From: DATFDN01 sp963818885
GTDB lineage: Bacteria; Pseudomonadota; Alphaproteobacteria; Acetobacterales; Acetobacteraceae
Direction of reading: 5' to 3'
NCBI GenBank assembly: GCA_963818885.1
Contig: CAWFTP010000002.1
Span: 62,001-126,000, forward strand
Length of the DNA stretch: 64,000 bases
Below, in pieces: positions 34,070-43,553 of the stretch (its first letter is position 1; every line of letters starts with the position of its first letter). Both the position numbers and the translations under genes were made by a program. The notes under the pieces are model-generated. The model saw only the letters and a list, made by a program, of their open reading frames with translations, did no database searches and was not told the DNA's origin.

Positions 34070-34864
34070 TCAGCCGCCGGCAGGTCGATACCAGTCCGGC
34101 TTGCGCTTTTCGCGGAACGCGGTGGTACCCTCCAGCCCCTCGGGGGTGTGGCGCTGGTCCGCGCTCTCGTGGGCGAGCATCGACATCTGCCGGGCATCCA
34201 GCAACAGCCCGTTGGCCCCCAGGAAGGAACGCTTGGTCATCGCGACGGCGCCGGGCGCACCCAGGAAGACGGCTTCGAGCACCTCGGCCAGCCGAGCCTC
34301 CGCCTGATCGGCGGGGACGATCTCATGGACCAGGCCGATGCGCAGCGCCTCCTGTGCATCGAAGCGTTCCCCGGTCAGGGCGTAGCGACGGGCATGGCGC
34401 AAGCCCATCGCGTGGACCATGTGCGTGGAAATCGGCGTCGGCGCGACCCCTACCCGCACCTCGGTCAGACCAAAGATTGAATCGGGCGTGGCGAGCGCGA
34501 CATCGACGCAGCACACCATGCCGCAGCCCCCGCCGAAGCAGGCGCCATGCACCATCGCAATTGTCGGCTTGGGGAATTCGTTCAGGAGTTGCATCGCCCG
34601 GGTGGTCGCCATTGAGGCTGCGTAGTTCTGCTCTGGCCCGTACCGGGCTGCGATGCCGAGCCAGGTGATATCCGCCCCCGCCTGGAAATGCCGCCCGGCA
34701 CCCCGCAATACGAGGCAGCGCACCGTGGGATCGGGTGACAGACGTTCCAGCCCTGCGATCAGCTCGCCCAGCAGGTCCTCGTTGTAGGCGTTCCCCACCT
34801 CGGGACGGTTCAGCGTCGCAGTGCCGACGCCCCGTGCGTCGATCTCGAGCAGCACGAGGGTCAT
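34070..34864 (-). CDS. enoyl-CoA hydratase/isomerase family protein
   Basis: A 264-residue crotonase-fold enzyme. The oxyanion-hole regions are HFQAGADITWLG and GACFGGGCGMVCCVD, and the catalytic-type Glu is in FGLTEVRVGVAPTPIS. The C-terminus EGTTAFREKRKPDWYRP is typical. It differs clearly from the homologue at 18903-19697. The ATG at 34864 overlaps the stop of the PLP-enzyme gene by 4 bases, so the two are coupled. The acyl substrate is unknown. Confidence 0.92.
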   Translation of the reverse strand: MTLVLLEIDARGVGTATLNRPEVGNAYNEDLLGELIAGLERLSPDPTVRCLVLRGAGRHFQAGADITWLGIAARYGPEQNYAASMATTRAMQLLNEFPKPTIAMVHGACFGGGCGMVCCVDVALATPDSIFGLTEVRVGVAPTPISTHMVHAMGLRHARRYALTGERFDAQEALRIGLVHEIVPADQAEARLAEVLEAVFLGAPGAVAMTKRSFLGANGLLLDARQMSMLAHESADQRHTPEGLEGTTAFREKRKPDWYRPAGG

Positions 34865-35805
34865 GCGAGCATCTCGGCCGGATCGGTGTTGGCGCCGCAG
34901 ACCACCACGCCGACGCTCGCGTCGGGCGGTGGAGCGAAGGCGCCGCAGAGGAGTGCCGCGAGGGCGGTGGCTCCGCCGGGCTCGGTGATCAGGCGGAACG
35001 CATCCCAGAGCAGGCGCTGCGCGTCCGAGATGGCGCTGTCCGGAACCAGCACGGAAGACGTGACGAAGGTCTGGGCGATGGGAAACATAAGCCTCCCGGC
35101 TTCCCGTGCGCCGAGACTGTCGGCGGCGAGACCCCCGACCGGCGCGGTCACCGGACGTCCGGCGCGCAGCGCGTCGTGCAGCGCCGGGCAACCCTCCGGC
35201 TCCACTGCGACGACCTGGGCGGCGCCGGCGTACCAGGCAGCGACGCCCCCGATCAGCCCGCCGCCGCCGACCGCGACGAGCACATGGGTGAGATCCGGGA
35301 CGTCCGCCTCGAACTCTTGCCCAACCGTTCCTTGGCCGGCGATCACATCCGGATGGTCATAGGCGTGGATGTCGAGCGCACCGGTCGCCTCCCTGCGAGC
35401 CTCGCAAGCGGCGAGCGCCTCCGCATAGGCGGCACCCACCCGCACCACGCGCGCGCCGTAGCTCTCGATCCGCCCGACCTTGGCGGATGGCGTCGTTTCC
35501 GGCACAAAGATTTCGGCACCGAGGCCGAGCGCGCGCGCGGCGAAGGCGACCGCGGCGCCATGATTGCCGCCGGACGCGGCGATGACGCCATGCGCCGGCC
35601 TCTTGGTTGCCAGCAACCGGTTGAATGCTCCGCGCGGCTTGAAACTTCCGGCGTGCTGCAAAAATTCGAGTTTCAGCGCGATAGGCGCGCCGCCACCGAG
35701 CCGCAGGGCGCGCGCTTGCTCGCCGTTGAGGCGAAGGACGGGCGTGTGGCGGACATAGGCGGAAATGCGCCGGGCAGCGGTGGCGATCGAGGCGCGCGTG
35801 GTCAT
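34861..35805 (-). CDS. threonine/serine dehydratase-like PLP enzyme
   Basis: A 314-residue fold-type II PLP enzyme of the threonine dehydratase/serine racemase group. The cofactor Lys is in GSFKPRGAFN, the substrate loop is ASGGNHGAA, and the phosphate-binding Gly cluster is VAVGGGGLIGG. It lacks the regulatory ACT domain of biosynthetic IlvA, so it is probably a catabolic dehydratase or a racemase. It is transcribed with the enoyl-CoA hydratase gene and divergent from hprK. Confidence 0.9.
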   Translation of the reverse strand: MTTRASIATAARRISAYVRHTPVLRLNGEQARALRLGGGAPIALKLEFLQHAGSFKPRGAFNRLLATKRPAHGVIAASGGNHGAAVAFAARALGLGAEIFVPETTPSAKVGRIESYGARVVRVGAAYAEALAACEARREATGALDIHAYDHPDVIAGQGTVGQEFEADVPDLTHVLVAVGGGGLIGGVAAWYAGAAQVVAVEPEGCPALHDALRAGRPVTAPVGGLAADSLGAREAGRLMFPIAQTFVTSSVLVPDSAISDAQRLLWDAFRLITEPGGATALAALLCGAFAPPPDASVGVVVCGANTDPAEMLA

Positions 35806-35897
35806 CGGCGCGGGACGCTGGCATGAACGCCTGCCGCCAGCAAGGCGGAAAGATTAAATGGCTTCCACTTTCTCCTGCATCAGTTCAGAGTAGGGTC

Positions 35898-36332
35898 ATG
35901 ACGAAAGTCATACGAGTGCATGGCACGTGCGTCGCCCGCGACGGCGCGGGCGTGCTGTTGCTCGGTCCGCCCGGCGCGGGCAAGTCCGATCTCGCCTTCC
36001 GCCTCCTGGCGCGCGGGTTTCAGCTCGTCGCTGACGATCAGGTGCTTGTCGAGAATGGCGCCGCTTCTCCCCCCGCCTCACTCGCAGGCCTGCTCGAAAT
36101 TCGCGGTCTCGGCATTCTGCGCCTGCCGCACCTCCCGTCAGCCCCCCTCGCCCTAGCGATCGAACTCGGCGAAGAGGCCGAGCGGCTGCCGCAGCCGCGC
36201 CGGCACGATGTTCTCGAACTGCCTCTCATGCGGGTGCGGGCTGAGAGTGCCTCGGCACCCGAGCGCGTCGCCTGCGGACTCGACTGCGCAACGGGTCGGG
36301 CGGGCCAGATAGCCGGAGCATTTGCGCCGTGA
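35898..36332 (+). CDS. hprK: HPr kinase/phosphorylase, short form
   Basis: A 144-residue protein holding only the C-terminal catalytic domain of HprK, as usual in alphaproteobacteria. The P-loop GPPGAGKS is at 23-30, followed by FQLVADDQVLVE and GLLEIRGLGILRLP, the HprK signature. It phosphorylates and dephosphorylates HPr on serine; the HPr gene lies three genes downstream. The ATG at 35898 gives the normal N-terminus (KVIRVHGTCVA). The stop overlaps the GTG of rapZ. Confidence 0.95.
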   Translation: MTKVIRVHGTCVARDGAGVLLLGPPGAGKSDLAFRLLARGFQLVADDQVLVENGAASPPASLAGLLEIRGLGILRLPHLPSAPLALAIELGEEAERLPQPRRHDVLELPLMRVRAESASAPERVACGLDCATGRAGQIAGAFAP

Positions 36333-37270
36333 GCAAGCCGGTCCGAGTGGTGCTCGTCAGCGGCCTTTCTGGGGCTGGGAAGCTCTCGGTACTGCGGGCG
36401 CTCGAGGATCTCGGGTTCGAGGCCGTGGACAATCCGCCTCTCGCGATGCTCGAGGACATGGTCCACAGGGGCCGCCGCAATCTCGCCATCGGGGTTGATG
36501 CCCGGACGACCGGATTCGATGCCGCTTCCATCCGCCAAACCCTTGGGAGATTGCGTGCCGACGTACAGCTACGGGCCGAACTTGCCTTCGTTTGGGCCGA
36601 AGACGCTGTCCTGCTACGCCGATTTTCGGAAACACGCCGGCGCCACCCGCTCGCGCCACAGGGTCGGGTCTCCGATGGGATCGCCCGCGAGCAAGAGTTG
36701 CTCGGCACATTGCGCGATGTGGCCGACCTCGTCCTCGACACATCCGACCTCCCGCTCGCGGCGATGCGTGCACTAATAGAGCGGCGCTACGGCACGAACG
36801 GGACGATGGGGACACCGGGCCCGTCCATCACACTGGTCTCGTTTTCCTATGCCCACGGCCTGCCGCGCGACGCCGATCTCGTCTTCGACGCGCGATTTTT
36901 GCGCAACCCGCACTACGATCCCATTTTGCAGCCCAAGACAGGACTTGACCCGGACGTGGCGGCCTATGTCGATGCGGATCCGGATTTTCCCGCTTTTCTT
37001 CAGATGGTCCAAGACCTTCTGAAGCTGCTCTTGCCGAGGTTCACGCAAGAGGGCAAGAAATACGTCACAATCGCCGTGGGATGCACCGGTGGACGCCACC
37101 GGTCGGTTCACATCGTTGAAAGGCTGGCGACTGACCTGAGTAAGGACGGTGCGGGGTGGCAGCTACACGTCGCCCACCGCGAACTGGCCCGGGAGGGCTT
37201 GGCGGCTGCATTCCTGGCAGGCCGTCAGGCGCCGCGCCGGCAAGGAGAGGCTCGAGATTCATGGCTGTGA
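36329..37270 (+). CDS. rapZ: RNase adapter protein RapZ (YvcJ/UPF0042)
   Basis: A 313-residue nucleotide-binding protein. In enterobacteria RapZ guides RNase E to the sRNA GlmZ; in alphaproteobacteria its target is unknown. Family marks are SYAHGLPRDADLVFDARFLRNP, cut here as AHGLPRDADLVFD and ARFLRNPHY, and IAVGCTGGRHRSVH. The P-loop is odd: GLSGAGKLS at 12-20 has Leu where Ser/Thr should follow the Lys. The second nucleotide motif (VDNPP) is close to the normal VDNLP. It is coupled to hprK by a GTGA overlap, the usual order. Confidence 0.95.
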   Translation: MSKPVRVVLVSGLSGAGKLSVLRALEDLGFEAVDNPPLAMLEDMVHRGRRNLAIGVDARTTGFDAASIRQTLGRLRADVQLRAELAFVWAEDAVLLRRFSETRRRHPLAPQGRVSDGIAREQELLGTLRDVADLVLDTSDLPLAAMRALIERRYGTNGTMGTPGPSITLVSFSYAHGLPRDADLVFDARFLRNPHYDPILQPKTGLDPDVAAYVDADPDFPAFLQMVQDLLKLLLPRFTQEGKKYVTIAVGCTGGRHRSVHIVERLATDLSKDGAGWQLHVAHRELAREGLAAAFLAGRQAPRRQGEARDSWL

Positions 37271-37304
37271 CTAAGGTCGCCTGTAAGGACGCGCGCCGCA
37301 TCTC

Positions 37305-37733
37305 ATGATTGGTATGGTTCTCGTCACCCATGGCCGGCTGGCCCTGGAGCTTCGATCGGCGATGGAGCACGTCGTCGGCTCGCAGCGGAACGTCGACACG
37401 GTCTGCATCGGGCCTGATGACGACATGGAAAACCGCCGCGCCGAGATCGAACGCTGCATCGAGCATTGCGACACCGGCGATGGCGTGGTGCTACTGACCG
37501 ACATGTTCGGCGGGACGCCGTCGAACCTCGCCATCTCGATGATGGAACGCAAAGGTGTGGAGGTCATCGCCGGCGTCAACCTGCCGATGCTGGTCAAGCT
37601 CGCCAAGGTGCGGTCCAACCAGCCGCTCGCCGATGCCGTGACATGCGCCGAGGCGGCCGGGCGAAAATACATCGCCGCCGCCAGCCATGTCCTGCACGGC
37701 TGCAAGGTGAACGGGGCAAAAGACTGCGAATGA
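37305..37733 (+). CDS. PTS EIIA component, mannose/fructose family
   Basis: A 142-residue EIIA-Man domain protein. The phosphorylated His9 is in VLVTHGRLA, and the region DMFGGTPSNLA, lining the active site, is intact. It has no fused EIIB domain, and no EIIB, EIIC or EIID gene is in the window. In alphaproteobacteria such ManX-type proteins serve as phosphate acceptors in a regulatory PTS. Its stop overlaps the ATG of the HPr gene by 4 bases. Confidence 0.95.
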   Translation: MIGMVLVTHGRLALELRSAMEHVVGSQRNVDTVCIGPDDDMENRRAEIERCIEHCDTGDGVVLLTDMFGGTPSNLAISMMERKGVEVIAGVNLPMLVKLAKVRSNQPLADAVTCAEAAGRKYIAAASHVLHGCKVNGAKDCE

Positions 37734-38083
37734 GCGGGGAGGGACCGCGCGCACCTGCCGATCCCGGCCCGGGCACGAGCTCCGACCCCGCCTTCGATGC
37801 GTCCGCCACCCCTGTACTTAGCCGCTTGGTGATCATCCGCAACAAGCGCGGCCTCCATGCGCGGGCCGCGGCCCGCTTCGTCACGCTTGCCGAGCGATTC
37901 GGCGCCGCGGTGGAGGTGGTACGTGACGGCCAGAGCGTCTCAGCACGTTCCATCATGGGACTCATGATGCTTGGCGCGGGGCCGGGTGCGGAGATCGAGC
38001 TCCGCGCAGAGGGATGGGACGCTCGCGAGGCTTTGGATGCTCTCGTCGCGCTTGTCGATTCCGGCTTCAATGAGCAGGACTGA
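37730..38083 (+). CDS. phosphocarrier protein HPr
   Basis: A 117-residue HPr with an unusual N-terminal extension of about 28 residues rich in Pro, Gly and Ser. The EI-phosphorylated His43 is in KRGLHARAAAR, and the HprK target Ser74 in ARSIMGLMML. Their 31-residue spacing equals the canonical His15-Ser46 distance. It links EI to the EIIA encoded just upstream. It overlaps the EIIA gene by 4 bases and the EI gene by 14, so the three are tightly coupled. Confidence 0.95.
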   Translation: MSGEGPRAPADPGPGTSSDPAFDASATPVLSRLVIIRNKRGLHARAAARFVTLAERFGAAVEVVRDGQSVSARSIMGLMMLGAGPGAEIELRAEGWDAREALDALVALVDSGFNEQD

Positions 38084-39927
38084 GCCTCCGCTTCCCCAAC
38101 ACAAGCGCCTCGCAGCGCGCGCGGCTCGCGCTACGGACAAGATACCGACCGTCTTCGCCGGCATTCCAGTCTCCTCGGGGGTCGCTATCGGACCCGTGTT
38201 CACGGCAGCCGAGCCGGTGCCGGAGATCGTTCGCGTGACGGTCGACTCTGCCGAGCTTCCGGCCGAAGTCGCGCGGCTGGAGGCGGCGGTCGCGCAATCT
38301 CGTCGTCAGCTCCGCAAGCTGCAAGCGCGCCTCGCGCATCTTCCCGAAGATAGCCAGGCCGAGCTCGCGCCGCTGATCGACGCCTATCTTAGAATGCTGA
38401 GCGGCTCGCGGCTCATCCGTGGCGCACGCACCCGCATGACCGAGGGGCAGCGCTCTGCCGAAAGCGCCGTCGCCGAGGAGGCGGAGACGATTGCAACGGC
38501 AATACTCGCGCAGGCTGAGCCAGGCATGCCGGCCGAGGACCGCTCGAGTTTGCAGCGTCGGGCGGACGAGGTGCGCGAGATTGCCCGTCGCCTTGTTCGT
38601 AACCTCACTCGCTCGCCGTTCCGCAGCTTCGCGGGGTTGCCCGAGGGCGCGATCTTGGTGGCCGAAGGGCTGCGGCCCGCAGACGCGGCACTGCTCGACC
38701 CCGCCCGGCTGGCGGGCGTCGCGACCGAAGAGGGCGGCGCCGATGGGCACACGGCGGTGATGCTACGGGCGCTCGGCGTTCCCGCCGTGCTCGGGGCCAT
38801 GGGCATCGCACATGCTGTCCGTCCGGGCGACGGGGCCATCATCGACGGAGCCACCGGGCGTGTGACGCTTAATCCGGATGCGCCAATGCTGGCCGCGGCC
38901 CGGCGAGGCGTGACGGCCTTTGCACGGGAGCGACAGCGCTTCTTGCGGCTGCGCGGGCTTCCGGCCGAAACGCGGGACGGCGAAGCGGTCGAACTGCAAG
39001 CCAATCTCGAGCTTCCCCTGGAGCTGCCGCGCATTCAGCAGTCGGGGGCGCGGGGCATCGGCCTGCTGCGCACCGAGTTCCTGTTCATGAACCGGGAAAC
39101 AGTGCCCGACGAGGATAGCCAGACCGAGAGCTACCGCGCGATCATCGAGGCCATGGGTGGGGCAACCGTGACCATCCGCGTCCTTGATTGGGGCGGCGAA
39201 AAGGAGATCGAGGCGCTGGCGACGGCTGGGGTCGTGCCGGACGTTGCCGACCCGAATCCGGCGCTCGGCCTGCGTGGCATTCGCCTGCTGCTGCGCCATC
39301 CCGGACTTCTGGAGACACAGTTCGCCGCGATCCTTCGCGCCTCCGTCGCCGGCCCGGTTCGGGTCATGTTGCCGATGGTGACCACGGTGGCGGAGGTGCG
39401 GGAGGCGCGAGAGATTTACGAGCGCATCGCCCGCCGCCTGCGCCGGCGCGGCGAGCGTCTGCCCGAGAAGTTGCCCCCTTTGGGCATCATGATAGAGACG
39501 CCGGGCGCGGCACTCGCAGCCGACGGACTAGCGCTCGAGTTCGGACTTTTTCGCCATCGGCACCAATGATCTGACTGCTTATACACTCGCGGTCGATCGT
39601 TCGGAGAGCTCGGTAGCCGGGCTCTATGATCCGCTGCACCCGGCAGTGCTTCGTCTGGTGCAGTTCGCCACCGAGGCGGCGCTGAGGATGCGCATGCCGG
39701 TGTCGGTATGCGGCGAGATTGCCGCCGAGCCGCGCCTCCTTCCGCTGCTGCTCGGCCTCGGGCTGCGCAGCTTCAGCATGAATGCGGGGGCGATCCCGCG
39801 GGTTAAGCAAGCAATCCGCGCCGTCGGCCTCGACGCGTGCGTTCGCTTCGCTCGCCGGGTGATGGAGCAGTCCGACCCTGCGCGCATCGTTGAGCTGATC
39901 GACGTCGGAATCGACTTTCCTCGTTAA
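38070..39927 (+). pseudogene. ptsI: PTS enzyme I (PEP-protein phosphotransferase), frameshifted
   Basis: The main frame runs from 38070 to a stop at 39569 and contains the HPr-binding domain, the phosphorylated His227 (EEGGADGHTAVM), LLRTEFLFMN and IMIETPGAALAADGL. The C-terminal PEP-binding segment continues in another frame (FFAIGTNDLTAYTLAVDR, then VSVCGEIA) to a stop at 39927. The shift is near 39543, where removing one G restores ...F-D-FFAIGTNDL.... Joined, the protein has about 618 residues. There is no N-terminal GAF domain, so it is not EI-Ntr (PtsP). With the break, the PEP site is lost; a sequence error seems likelier. Confidence 0.88.
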
Positions 39928-40005
39928 GGGATGCCGAGCTTAGGCCCGAGGGCCACGCGCAGAGGAATTTTTTAGACTCGTCGCGCGGCCAGGCGCATCC
40001 ATTAA

Positions 40006-40018
40006 CCTATAATATAGG
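40006..40018 (+). promoter_or_regulatory. palindrome over a TATAAT -10-like box
   Basis: CCTATAATATAGG is a perfect inverted repeat around one central base and contains TATAAT at 40008-40013, in the only A+T-rich patch of this region. It lies about 75 bases before the start of the large secreted protein gene. No good -35 hexamer is at 16-18 bases upstream. It could be a promoter with an overlapping operator. Confidence 0.35.
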
Positions 40019-40091
40019 ATTATTTTCTATACGTCGCCCTGTTGGCGGGACGCGTCGCGCGTGCCGAGACAGCAGCGAAGGATTTACCCAC

Positions 40092-43000
40092 ATGGGCCAG
40101 AGCTCGGTTAGCAACACCGGTACCATTTCTAACGATCCCATTCCGACCATGCCGATCGCGCTGCCCGCCCCGGCCATATTTCGTCCCACGCACTCCTCCA
40201 GCAGCACCAGCAAGGCCTTCGCCTGGAGCGATCAGGCGAATTGGTCGAACGGCGTCGCGCCCAACAACAACAACATACAATCCTTTGTCACGATTGCTCC
40301 AGGCGCTGTCGGCGCAAATGTCGACGACATCGCCTCCCTCACTGTCGCGGGCCTGACTTTTGCTCCAGGTGCGGCGGCGTTACAGATCGGTGCCGGAGCG
40401 ACTTTGACGGTCGCGAGCAACGTAGCGAACGGGGTTATCGGGCTTGCCTCAAACGCGTTGCTCGTGGAGCTGAAATCCGGTCTGTCATATGTCAATCTCG
40501 TCGGTAGCAACGCGCGCGTCGCTATGGGCGGCGTGCCGCAGGGCTACATCGTGTTCAGCAACACGCCCGGCGTAGATGGCAGCCTCTTCATCACGCAGCC
40601 GCAGCTGCACACCGCAACCACCGCCGGCACCGATTCGCAATATATCCAGAACTTTACGCTCGGCGATCATATCTATATAGAGGAGCAGCAGACTCATGCC
40701 CTCACCGCGACATACACTCCGCACAACGCCACCTACGGCACGTTGTTGCTGTCGGACGGAGCCACTCCGATTTACCAATTCACCAACTTTCAAGGTAGCA
40801 CCACTCTGAATTACGTGGTTTCCGAAACGACAATCAGCGATCCAATAAGCGGCGTGGCGAAGGTTCCCGCTCTCGATCTGACCATCTCGACCGCCCCGAG
40901 AACAACGACACAGCCATCATCGTCGCCGACATCAGGCTCCGCCGGAACCGCCCCGGCAACTTCCGGCAGCACGACGGGCACGACGACGACGGGCAGCACG
41001 ACGCCGACGGCGCCTGCCGCACCGACCGTCACAGCGCCCGCAATTCCGCAGCCGGTTGGCCCCGGCCAAGTGGTTGGACTTGTCCTGCAGAATCCCGGTG
41101 CCAACTCTCTCGCTGCGCGGGAGATCACCTTCGGGCAGGAGTTCCAGGCGGGCCAAGTGCCAGCCGGCCAGCAGTTGGTCGCGATGATCGGCGGCGTCGC
41201 GGTTCCCGTGCAGATGGACGTCAAGACGACGAACGCGGACGGCTCGGTCGCGATGGCGATCCTGACGATGCAACAGCCGACGCTCGCCGCGGGCGCCTCA
41301 ACACCGGTCATGCTGGCGCTCGCGCCCGCCGCCGCGACACCACCCACGCCGGTCGACATCGGCGCGCTCGCGTCGGCGTCGTCCAATTATAAACTCCAAG
41401 TCACTCTGACGCTGCACAACCCCGACGGCAGCACTACGCCAGTCAGCATCGACGCTGCGCAGGCACTCGGTGCGGCATTGAAGAGCGGCCACTACTCCAC
41501 CTGGCTCAGCGGACCGCAGGCCACGCAAGTGCGGATCGACGTACCCGTCGCAGGCTCCCTGCACGTCACGATGGATATCACTGCCTACGCCGACGGCACG
41601 ACGTCTACTGATGTCACGTTCAACAACGACATCGCCATGTCGGCGAGCGGTGGCGCGGTGGTCTATGACGCGACGATCATGCAGAACGGCGCAGTGGCGT
41701 TCCAGCAGAACGCGATTACGCAATACCAGTACACGAGCTGGGATAAGACATTCGCGAGCAATGGCCTGCCGAGCGTGAACGTGCAGCACGACATCGCGGC
41801 GCTGGAGAAGACCGGGCTGATCCAGAACTACGACCTGTCTACCGGTGTAAGCACGTCGCTGATCACCAGCGAATCGACGCAGATGGGGAAGGCCGGGTTC
41901 GACAGCGTTCTCGGCACCGCCGGCATCACCCAGTACATGCCGGCTCAAGGGGGGCGATGGGATATCGGCCCGACCACCCAGGGCAACACCATCTGGCTAA
42001 TGACCCAGAACGCGACCGCGGCACAATACGCGCTCGCTCAGGCGGACGCGGCCGGCAGCATTCCGTGGGCCCTCTATGATGCCAAGAGCGGAACCTACCT
42101 CACATCAACCGCCTATCCGCTGCTATGGGCCGACAACCGCGCGAAAGGGACCGGGGGCGTGACCGCCCTGACCCAAGACCTGCCGTCGACGGCGCAGACC
42201 GGCTGGACTCCCGATCCGGCGCATGAGCCGGACCTCGACTATGTGGCATACCTGATGACCGGCGATCGGCACTTCCTCGACGAGCTCAATGCCGAAGCGT
42301 CGTACGATATCATGACGACCCGCCCCACATCGAGTGGCGGCCCGATGCCCAGCGGGCGTCAGGGCGCGCTCGGAGTCGTCGCCGATGGCGCGGGGCAGGT
42401 GCGTGCCCAGGCCTGGAACCTGCGCGAGATCGTCGAGGCCGCCGCCGCCAACCCTGCGGGCTCCGCCGAGAAAGCCTACTTCACCCAGATCGAGACAAAC
42501 AACTTCAACAACCTCCTGGCGCTGGCCGGCCGGTTGACCGAAGGAGAGGCGTCCGGCTGGGTTCCGGGGGCCTACACCGCGGGGCTTATGGCGCCCTGGC
42601 AGCAAGACTACCTCGCCACCTCCGTGGCCCTTGCCGCCCAGCAGGGCAACGCCGCCGCCGTGCAGTTTCTCGGCTGGGAGACGAACTTCCTTGCCGGACG
42701 CTTCCTCGCCAGCGGGATCAGCCCGTATATGGCGACCGCCTACAATCTCTCGACCGATGTCGCCGGCCAGCCCGAGAATACCTCTGCGCTGCAAACGTGG
42801 TCCGCGATCTCGACGGCTACGTTAGCAAACGGCGTCGATGGTCCCACCGTCAATACTGCGCTTAGCCGGGCTTACGCGCAGGGAGCGCGCGCGGCGCTCG
42901 CGGGCGAAATTACCGTGAGCGAGGATCCGCGAGCGATCCAGGCCTTCGGCTGGGTTACTGCCTACGAGCAGATCAACAATGCCTATAACCAAGCCAACCC

Positions 43001-43547
43001 GTACCTCAACATCGTACCCTGCTTGTCGGATGGTAGCCTGCTTACCGGCAACAACATTATCGTCACCTCGGATACCATCTCTCGCGTCATCCAGGGCAGC
43101 GCGACGGCCGATCAGCTCATCTACGAGACAGGCGCGGCGAACGTGACGATCCAGGGCGGCAGCGGTATCAACATCTTGTTCGCCGGCACCGGTTCCGACA
43201 CGCTCATCGGCGGTGCCAACAACGACTATTTGTTCGCCGGCAGCGGCACGGATGTGCTCTCGGGGGGTGCCGGTACGAACTACATGCGCGCGGGTAGCGG
43301 AGCGGATACGTTCCTGCTCGATGCTAGCCAGTCAGCGGCCGACACGATCGCCGACTTCAAGATCGGCACCGATCATCTGCACGCGCTCTCGGGTGGCTCC
43401 CCCCTGAACGCCGCCGCGATCAGCGGGCTGCTTGCGGGCGCGACATCGGATGGTGCCGGGGGCTCCGTGCTGCATCTGTCCGGCGCGCACAACGTGACCC
43501 TGGCGAGTGTCGGAGTCGCCCAACTTTCGAGCGGGATCTTTGCATGA
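40092..43547 (+). CDS. large RTX-tailed secreted protein, possible polysaccharide-active enzyme
   Basis: A 1151-residue protein without a signal peptide. Residues 1 to about 265 are beta-rich repeats with WSDQANWSNGVAP-type sequence. About 266-320 is a Ser/Thr/Pro linker. About 330-520 resembles an N-terminal RIFT-barrel-like domain (AREITFGQEFQAGQVPAGQQ). About 560-1000 is Trp/Asn/Asp-rich and helical, like an (alpha/alpha)6 toroid of polysaccharide-degrading enzymes. The C-terminus has RTX-like nonapeptides (GSDTLIGGAN, GTDVLSGGAG, GSGADTFLLD) for calcium binding and type I secretion. Enzyme identity is inference from pattern. No secretion genes are adjacent. Confidence 0.75.
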   Translation: MGQSSVSNTGTISNDPIPTMPIALPAPAIFRPTHSSSSTSKAFAWSDQANWSNGVAPNNNNIQSFVTIAPGAVGANVDDIASLTVAGLTFAPGAAALQIGAGATLTVASNVANGVIGLASNALLVELKSGLSYVNLVGSNARVAMGGVPQGYIVFSNTPGVDGSLFITQPQLHTATTAGTDSQYIQNFTLGDHIYIEEQQTHALTATYTPHNATYGTLLLSDGATPIYQFTNFQGSTTLNYVVSETTISDPISGVAKVPALDLTISTAPRTTTQPSSSPTSGSAGTAPATSGSTTGTTTTGSTTPTAPAAPTVTAPAIPQPVGPGQVVGLVLQNPGANSLAAREITFGQEFQAGQVPAGQQLVAMIGGVAVPVQMDVKTTNADGSVAMAILTMQQPTLAAGASTPVMLALAPAAATPPTPVDIGALASASSNYKLQVTLTLHNPDGSTTPVSIDAAQALGAALKSGHYSTWLSGPQATQVRIDVPVAGSLHVTMDITAYADGTTSTDVTFNNDIAMSASGGAVVYDATIMQNGAVAFQQNAITQYQYTSWDKTFASNGLPSVNVQHDIAALEKTGLIQNYDLSTGVSTSLITSESTQMGKAGFDSVLGTAGITQYMPAQGGRWDIGPTTQGNTIWLMTQNATAAQYALAQADAAGSIPWALYDAKSGTYLTSTAYPLLWADNRAKGTGGVTALTQDLPSTAQTGWTPDPAHEPDLDYVAYLMTGDRHFLDELNAEASYDIMTTRPTSSGGPMPSGRQGALGVVADGAGQVRAQAWNLREIVEAAAANPAGSAEKAYFTQIETNNFNNLLALAGRLTEGEASGWVPGAYTAGLMAPWQQDYLATSVALAAQQGNAAAVQFLGWETNFLAGRFLASGISPYMATAYNLSTDVAGQPENTSALQTWSAISTATLANGVDGPTVNTALSRAYAQGARAALAGEITVSEDPRAIQAFGWVTAYEQINNAYNQANPYLNIVPCLSDGSLLTGNNIIVTSDTISRVIQGSATADQLIYETGAANVTIQGGSGINILFAGTGSDTLIGGANNDYLFAGSGTDVLSGGAGTNYMRAGSGADTFLLDASQSAADTIADFKIGTDHLHALSGGSPLNAAAISGLLAGATSDGAGGSVLHLSGAHNVTLASVGVAQLSSGIFA

Positions 43548-43553
43548 TCCCGC

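Noticed and set aside
33486..34307. Plus-strand ORF of 273 codons starting in the phased repeat
   Set aside because: It runs antisense through the SWIB and enoyl-CoA hydratase genes and its product is Arg/Ser/Pro-rich with no family resemblance; the array's 33-base period merely keeps the frame open.
39928..39966. Rho-independent terminator after the EI gene
   Set aside because: A GGCCC-GA-GGGCC inverted repeat has an almost loop-less stem and its T-run starts some 18 bases further on, so it is not a standard terminator.
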